From Candidatus Scatomonas merdigallinarum (GTDB lineage Bacteria; Bacillota; Clostridia; Lachnospirales; Lachnospiraceae), in the NCBI GenBank assembly GCA_018716305.1, contig DVKB01000005.1, positions 1 to 64,000 of the forward strand: 64,000 bases of DNA, written 5' to 3'. How positions within the stretch are numbered: position 1 is the stretch's first letter; every line of letters starts with the position of its first letter. Positions 59,086 to 64,000 of this stretch are shown piece by piece. A program made the position numbers and the translations under genes. Below the pieces are notes generated by a model. It saw only the letters and a program-made list of their open reading frames with translations. It ran no database searches and was not told the origin of the DNA.

Positions 59086-60816
59086 TCAGCTAAAAACCGC
59101 CCCGTAGCACTGGTCCTCTATGAGACTGCCGCTCTCATCATAGATCCGGAAATAAGTCCAATAATACCCCTGATGCGGCGGCTGCCATGTCGTCCAGAAA
59201 GCACTTCCAACGTCCAGTGTCTGCAAACCGGTTCCGTAGATCCACGGATGCGGATCCCCGGAAACATATTTTCCGCAGTCCAGGATCAGCAGTTCATATC
59301 GATATTTCTGCCCCGGATTTATATTCGTGCTGACTCCAATGAGCCATCCCCCTCCGGAAGGATCAGGTCCCTGATATTTTCCGTTAATATAGACCGGATA
59401 ATTTCTGTTCACCGCAAAATTAATTGTTTTAGAAACTATTTTCCCATATGAATCTCTCACTTCCACATGAAGCCAGTAATTGCCCTTTTTAGGCTGCCAC
59501 GACGACCAGTTGGAACTGCTCCAGTCGCTGATCAGGTTCCAGCTCAGAGTATCGAGATTATAGGACTGCCATCGGATTTCTGTCCCCTCATCCGGACTTG
59601 AAACCGCCGCGCCGATCTGTATCTCATCTTCCTGATAAATCCAGCTCAATCCCTCGATCGTCACCGGCCGGACTGCAGCTGTTACCCCTGCTACATCAGA
59701 AGCTTCCTCCCCCAACGCATTTCTGGCGGTACAATACAGCCAGTAGCCGCCGCTTTTTTCCGGCCTGTACTCAAACTGATTGCTTTCGCTCCACTCGGAA
59801 GCGTAGATCCACGCGGCCGTGCTGCAGTCGTATACCTGCCATTGATACTCCATTCCTTCTGTCAAGCCTGACACAAGATATTCCGCGCGGACAGTACCGC
59901 TGTCATTTTGAAGAACCCGGATTCCTTCCGACTTCAGAACCGGCTGATCGTACTGAAGCATATGCCATATTTTATAGGCCCCCTTTTCGTTAATGTGGAG
60001 ATAATCCGGTCCGCACATATCTTCCTTCTCGTCCAGACCTGACTGTCTTAAATCTACACAGCGGATTCCGTAATACTGACAGATCTCCACAATAGAATCC
60101 GCGTATAAATCTACGTCCTCATTGGTGCTGCTGCTCCACGAACTGATATCCCGGTAATAGGGAGTCAGGCAGATAATTTCCGCCTGGGGATAATATTCTT
60201 TTAACCGCGCCAGGGCAGTCTGGTATGCTGAACAAAATTCCGAAACATTTCCTATGCCCTCGCCGGGTACAAATTCACCCACCGGCGTGCTTGCGATATC
60301 ATTTGTTCCTCCGAAAAACAGGATTATATCAGGCGTTCCGTTATCATCCAGTCTGGCAATTCTCTCTTCTGCCGCCATACACTGCTTGCTGTTGTATCCG
60401 CTGGGCTCTCCTTCCCACCATGCGACTTTTGATCCGCCTAAGGACTCATTTACCCCCAGCCTCATCTGATTGTTTTCAATATACCGCATCCACCAGGTTT
60501 CTGATACATCCATATACTGACTGCAGTAGTAATAATAATAAATACTCCAGGTGGTATACCCTTCATAGGTCCCCAGGCTGTCACTTAAAATAGAAACGAC
60601 TTTTTTGTCTTCACTGTCTTGCGAAAAAATCTCCGGATGATCTGTCTCTCCTTCACGCAGCCACGGGGGAAAATCGATGTTTTCAATATTCTCCAGATCT
60701 TCCTTCTGCCTTTCAGATGCATGCGCCGCAAAGGCAGAAACAGAAAAAATCGCCAGGGTACATCCGCACAGAAGAATCATTCGTTTAAGTTTTCTCTTTA
60801 ATTTCATCGCTGCCAT
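59086..60816 (-). CDS. Secreted SGNH hydrolase with tyrosine-rich repeat modules
   Basis: 576 aa. Signal peptide (MILLCGCTLAIFSVSAFAAHA). SGNH/GDSL hydrolase ~70-290: block I ILSDSLGTYEG, block II SLGGSKVAWW, block III FGGTNDIA, block V DYLHINEKG give the Ser-Gly-Asn-His set. The C-terminal ~280 residues contain three repeats with a (Y/W)...YD...W ... YRPEKSGGYWLYCTA pattern, also present in the transpeptidase at 61207. Probably an esterase acting on acetyl groups of wall or dietary polysaccharide. ATG 60816 with GGAGG 5 nt upstream. Confidence 0.9.
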   Translation of the reverse strand: MAAMKLKRKLKRMILLCGCTLAIFSVSAFAAHASERQKEDLENIENIDFPPWLREGETDHPEIFSQDSEDKKVVSILSDSLGTYEGYTTWSIYYYYYCSQYMDVSETWWMRYIENNQMRLGVNESLGGSKVAWWEGEPSGYNSKQCMAAEERIARLDDNGTPDIILFFGGTNDIASTPVGEFVPGEGIGNVSEFCSAYQTALARLKEYYPQAEIICLTPYYRDISSWSSSTNEDVDLYADSIVEICQYYGIRCVDLRQSGLDEKEDMCGPDYLHINEKGAYKIWHMLQYDQPVLKSEGIRVLQNDSGTVRAEYLVSGLTEGMEYQWQVYDCSTAAWIYASEWSESNQFEYRPEKSGGYWLYCTARNALGEEASDVAGVTAAVRPVTIEGLSWIYQEDEIQIGAAVSSPDEGTEIRWQSYNLDTLSWNLISDWSSSNWSSWQPKKGNYWLHVEVRDSYGKIVSKTINFAVNRNYPVYINGKYQGPDPSGGGWLIGVSTNINPGQKYRYELLILDCGKYVSGDPHPWIYGTGLQTLDVGSAFWTTWQPPHQGYYWTYFRIYDESGSLIEDQCYGAVFS

Positions 60817-60861
60817 ATATTCCTCCAGCTGTATTTATAAACTCCCATTCAACGACACAAA

Positions 60862-61131
60862 GATGGCATGAACGCTCCGAACTGCCATAATTGTATAGAG
60901 ATGTTGGGGGCAAAAGCCCCCAACTATGATGCCTGCGGATTGTTCCGTGCTGCGCACTCCCACAATCCTACCTAATATTCGCATATCGTGGGATATGCAT
61001 CCCACTTTTATGCTCATATTAGGGCGGGTCCCAAAGCCTTAAACCCACTTATGAGCAAGCTCATGTGGGTTTAGGCCTTTTGACCCTGGCATCATAGCTA
61101 AACAATTATTATCTGAAACGTTCATGCCATC
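60862..61131. repeat. 270-bp multi-hairpin element with terminal inverted repeats (MITE-like or structured RNA)
   Basis: Ends are perfect 13-bp inverted repeats, GATGGCATGAACG (60862-60874) and CGTTCATGCCATC (61119-61131), extended by ATAATTGTATAG/CTAAACAATTAT (11 of 12). Inside are four hairpins in a row: 60903-60924 (GTTGGGGGC-AAAA-GCCCCCAAC), 60937-60968 (GGATTGT/ACAATCC with inner GTGC/GCAC), 60971-61023 (CCTAATAT/ATATTAGG enclosing GTGGGAT/ATCCCAC) and 61026-61086 (GGGTC/GACCC enclosing TAAACCCAC/GTGGGTTTA and ATGAGC/GCTCAT). No credible gene. It begins 46 nt before the SGNH start and could be its leader on the minus strand. I have an impression of similar repeats in Lachnospiraceae genomes, unverified. 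Confidence 0.8.
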
Positions 61132-61206
61132 ATCAAACGATTATTTACTCCATGGATCGAAAACTATGATTGCTGTCCTTTCAACCCTGATTTCCCAAAG
61201 ACCTGT

Positions 61207-63540
61207 TTACACGTTTGGATCGGTGGGATCCCAGTTCTGATTTGGATCTGTAATCCGTATAATCGGCCCCTGTCCCAGCGGTCCGGGATCCGGACTGTCA
61301 TAAATATCTACCTGCATTCCCAGAGGGCAGTTGTCATAAATCCATTTCGCGTCTCTCACACATAATCTGACACAGCCGCTGGATGCAGGGCTTCCTAAAA
61401 GGTTATACTGATTTGGATCCAGATTATAGCTGGTCATATTAGATCCCGCAACTGAATGGAATAAAACGCCTCCAACAATCCGGGTACAATACTGGCCGTA
61501 TGAAGGACCGATCAGTTCATGCCAGCGGTATTTCGCCAATGTGTGGAAGGTTCCCGTGGGAGTCTCTTTGCCCGGCAGTCCCACGGAACACGCAAACCGC
61601 TTTACGGGAATGATATACCCGTTATTTCCATCCTTAGCGTAGATCGTAACCGTGCAGGTGGTACGGTTGATCTTTGCCAGATAAGAAGACTGTTTGGGCA
61701 GGATCCCGTCAAGGTCAAGCTGTTTTACGTTATTGATATAATAGAATTTATATCCGTTTTCATAATACCATCCGTTTTTCCCGAAATCCGACGGATAAAT
61801 ATGTTTGTTTACCTGATCCACCACTGTTCCCTGGGCGTTTGTGATCCTGCAGCAGAATTCATAATCGCCCACAGCCCACGGAACCCAGCTGATTGCTTTC
61901 GGAGTGCTTCCTGTATACAGTGTATCCCATCCGGATCCGTTCCACTGCAGATAGGTAAATGTATAGTCTTCATGCAGAATGTCTGTTCCGCTGACCGACA
62001 GGCTGGCCTGATACCCCACCTGAAGACTGCTGGAAAAGCCAAAGCTGCTGATTCTGTACCCTTTAATTAAGTATCCGATGGTTTTCTCATAGGTTTTTCC
62101 ATTGCTTCCCGTAATTACCACATGAATCCAATAGGTTCCGCTGGCTTTCGGCTGCCAGTAGGTATTGTGCCCTGTCCCGATATTTGACCACTGCTTCGTC
62201 TGCAGATCATAAATCTGATACAGATACTGGAGATTCGGGTCATTGGATTCTACATTCTGCTGAATATAATAGGTGGCGTAATCCGGTGTATAAACCTGCA
62301 GATCCGTTAAATTCACATGGTATGGGTTGACCTGATAAGCAATCGTCGCCTGACTGCTTCCGCCGTCCTCTGTTCTGGCCTCCACATGGATCCAGTAGGT
62401 AGCAAAACGCTCCGGATTCCACACTGCTTCGGAAGACGCTGACCAGTCCTGAATTAAGCCCCAGGTCTGCTTGTCCAGATCATAATACATCCAGCGGTAT
62501 TCCAGGCCGCTTCCGTTGGTGCTGCCGCTGATATTAACATGAATTTCTTTTTCACCTTCTGCCGATGTCTGGATTGATCCCAGTGTAATCGCAGGTTCTT
62601 CCGCTATATAACTCAGAAAGCTCTGCTTCAGGATCGTTCCCTCTCCATCATAAATCTGGAAACAGAGAAGATAGCTTCCCGGTCCGTCTGCCCGATAATC
62701 CGCGCTCTGCAAAGTATCCGTCTTTAAAATGCTCTTCCAGTACCGGCCGTCATATGCGAGATATTCATAGGTCAGAGGCTGTCCCAGAGGATTATTGACG
62801 CTTCCCGTCAATTTTACCGTGGAGGACCAGATCTGCTGTCCCCCTCCCTCTATGGAAAATCCGGCGATATCCGCGCCGGCGACCCGGTATCCCATGGTGC
62901 TGGTAATTTCCCGGCCGCTTCCGTCTTCCGCAACTACGTGGATCCAGTAATCTCCTCCTTTGGACGGTGTCCAAACACAGGAGGTGCCGCCGTTATCCTG
63001 AAGCGTATACCAAATCTGGTCAGACAGATCATACAGCATATATGTAAAGGATACATCCTGCATATTTGTCTCATACCGCGGCCGGATTTCGATTCCGCCG
63101 CCTGAAGCCGGATTGGTATCTATTCCGTTCAGACGAAGATAGGCCTGATCCACATGCAGAGTCTGAAAAGCGTTTGTCTCCTGCCCATTATACTGAACCT
63201 GATAAGCTACCAGATAATCTCCAACGGCATCCGGGGTCCACTGAACCTGGATTTCCGGATTCGCGGAACGGTAGATCTCTCTCCATGTGGTACCGTCATA
63301 ATAAATATAACGAAATACCGCGTCCGGTTCCCCGGTTACAGCCGCTTTCCCTTTTAATGTAACCGTGCTTCCGATTGGAATATTCTGTGAAGGCGTAATC
63401 TCCAGCGCCGCGGCACTGGCGCTGGCCGCGGTTTTCTCCGTGACAGCCGCCGGACCGGAAGCGTCTTCCGCCAGAACGGGAACACTGGTAAACAGCATAA
63501 GAAAGCAGAGGAATGCTGCCAGAATTCTTTTTCCCTTCAT
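61207..63540 (-). CDS. L,D-transpeptidase (YkuD) with six tyrosine-rich repeats
   Basis: About 777 aa, exported (signal ILAAFLCFLMLFTSVPVLA). Six ~90-residue repeats of the type YRWMYYDLDKQTWGLI ... VWNPERFATYWIHVEA fill residues ~40-560; a short linker (NGWYYENGYKFYYINN) resembles a wall-binding repeat; then YkuD, ~610-770: VKRFACSVGLPGKETPTGTF, HSVAGS and SSGCVRLC with catalytic Cys. The canonical SHGC is SSGC here. It cross-links peptidoglycan or attaches proteins to it. Track start 63561; ATG 63540 with GGAG upstream is preferred. Confidence 0.92.
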   Translation of the reverse strand: MKGKRILAAFLCFLMLFTSVPVLAEDASGPAAVTEKTAASASAAALEITPSQNIPIGSTVTLKGKAAVTGEPDAVFRYIYYDGTTWREIYRSANPEIQVQWTPDAVGDYLVAYQVQYNGQETNAFQTLHVDQAYLRLNGIDTNPASGGGIEIRPRYETNMQDVSFTYMLYDLSDQIWYTLQDNGGTSCVWTPSKGGDYWIHVVAEDGSGREITSTMGYRVAGADIAGFSIEGGGQQIWSSTVKLTGSVNNPLGQPLTYEYLAYDGRYWKSILKTDTLQSADYRADGPGSYLLCFQIYDGEGTILKQSFLSYIAEEPAITLGSIQTSAEGEKEIHVNISGSTNGSGLEYRWMYYDLDKQTWGLIQDWSASSEAVWNPERFATYWIHVEARTEDGGSSQATIAYQVNPYHVNLTDLQVYTPDYATYYIQQNVESNDPNLQYLYQIYDLQTKQWSNIGTGHNTYWQPKASGTYWIHVVITGSNGKTYEKTIGYLIKGYRISSFGFSSSLQVGYQASLSVSGTDILHEDYTFTYLQWNGSGWDTLYTGSTPKAISWVPWAVGDYEFCCRITNAQGTVVDQVNKHIYPSDFGKNGWYYENGYKFYYINNVKQLDLDGILPKQSSYLAKINRTTCTVTIYAKDGNNGYIIPVKRFACSVGLPGKETPTGTFHTLAKYRWHELIGPSYGQYCTRIVGGVLFHSVAGSNMTSYNLDPNQYNLLGSPASSGCVRLCVRDAKWIYDNCPLGMQVDIYDSPDPGPLGQGPIIRITDPNQNWDPTDPNV

Positions 63541-63627
63541 ACTTGTCTCCTTTCTGATCAATCACTTGTTTGTCTTTAATCATACTACATTTCTCTTTGC
63601 AGGAAAAGTATAAGATGAAATCTTTTC

Positions 63628-64000
63628 TTAAAGCCGTTTCAGCGAAAAATCCTGGCTGTCCAGCGTCAGATTCGGATTATAATAGGGATCTCCGTTTTTC
63701 AGAATATCCGGCCATTTTTCGGCAAATGTGGCGATTTCTTTCTGAAATCTCCGGATCTTTTCCGGGGTATCTTCCAGCCCTCTGGATTTCGACTCATAAT
63801 GATACAATTCTGCGTATGGATTGTAAACGACAAGTTTTCCGAGTTCTCTCACCTTCATACAGAAATCAATATCGTTAAACGCCACCTCCAATTCCTCAGA
63901 AAATCCATGGACCGCCTCATATACAGATTTTTTTACCATCATGCAGGCTGCTGTCACGGCGCTGTAATCCTGCGCGCAGATAATGCGGTGGCAGTATCCG
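63628..64000 (-). CDS. Glycosyltransferase family 2, C-terminal part (cut by window end)
   Basis: The frame runs off the window's right edge; the first visible codons read GYCHRIICAQDYSAVTAACM, so the track's start at 63957 is not genuine. Motifs VKKSVYEAVHGFSEEL, FNDIDFCMKVRELG and YHYESKSRG are the conserved C-terminal acceptor-side region of large GT2 enzymes of the rhamnan-synthesis/O-antigen type. Probably part of the adjoining surface-polysaccharide cluster. Confidence 0.88.
   Translation of the reverse strand, partial: GYCHRIICAQDYSAVTAACMMVKKSVYEAVHGFSEELEVAFNDIDFCMKVRELGKLVVYNPYAELYHYESKSRGLEDTPEKIRRFQKEIATFAEKWPDILKNGDPYYNPNLTLDSQDFSLKRL

Noticed and set aside
60835-61017. 60-aa ORF inside the 270-bp element
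   Set aside because: Lies entirely in hairpin sequence, without ribosome site; an accidental frame.
1-64000. CRISPR arrays, tRNA/rRNA genes, intact insertion sequences
   Set aside because: No regularly spaced direct repeats, no tRNA-like sequences and no transposase reading frames were seen; tandem motif repeats are protein-coding SLH or tyrosine-rich modules.

Overview
The window looks like a chromosomal segment of a gut Lachnospiraceae-type Clostridium relative (Firmicutes). Support: PolC-type replicase, class III fructose-bisphosphatase, GntR/UTRA-style regulator debris, an uncharacterised Hsp70-like/TPR/giant-protein gene trio that I recognise as DUF5716/DUF5717 (families I associate with Lachnospiraceae), a bile-salt-hydrolase-type enzyme, and SLH-anchored surface proteins. 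Base composition is near 50% GC by eye with C/G-rich third positions, which explains the many long antisense ORFs in the track. No tRNA, rRNA, CRISPR array or intact insertion sequence was seen.

Layout. 1-2.3 kb is a decayed defence/mobile island: tyrosine recombinase remnant, truncated DUF3990 gene with an intact neighbour, internally deleted HsdM, frameshifted DUF1016 nuclease. 2.3-4.3 kb is a small operon (XRE regulator, frameshifted GyrI-like protein, alpha/beta hydrolase, GNAT). 4.6-9.75 kb holds PTS enzyme I, an HPr without the regulatory serine, an intact trehalose-6-phosphate hydrolase, and a trehalose permease/repressor pair fused tail-to-tail by a deletion. 9.8-15 kb: an unknown protein, trpS with a consensus promoter, and an NSS transporter / AI-2E-type permease / NudC operon. 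15-21.7 kb: DUF5717, DUF5716 (Hsp70/actin-like), TPR protein and bile salt hydrolase in one tight operon. 21.7-33 kb: a CobD/HisC-like aminotransferase, then thyA-folA-ispG-polC-fbp and a CLC channel. 33-37 kb: a DUF2325 protein divergent from pckA. 37-43 kb: divergent LspA-like protein, zinc-ribbon protein, ClpX paralogue, lipoprotein, HtrA protease and YibE/F membrane protein.

43-64 kb is an envelope region: three secreted proteins with C-terminal SLH triplets (phosphoesterase, glucosaminidase, pectinesterase), dTDP-sugar genes rfbA and rfbB, two paralogous GT2 glycosyltransferases, a polysaccharide pyruvyl transferase, a large membrane protein, an SGNH hydrolase and an L,D-transpeptidase that share a tyrosine-rich repeat module, and the end of another GT2 gene. 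SLH domains bind pyruvylated cell-wall polymer, so the pyruvyl transferase and the SLH proteins plausibly form one anchoring system.

Between the SGNH and transpeptidase genes lies a 270-bp element with perfect 13-bp terminal inverted repeats enclosing four nested hairpins, the most striking non-coding feature. Functional names come from motif reading and memory of families; no database search was possible.
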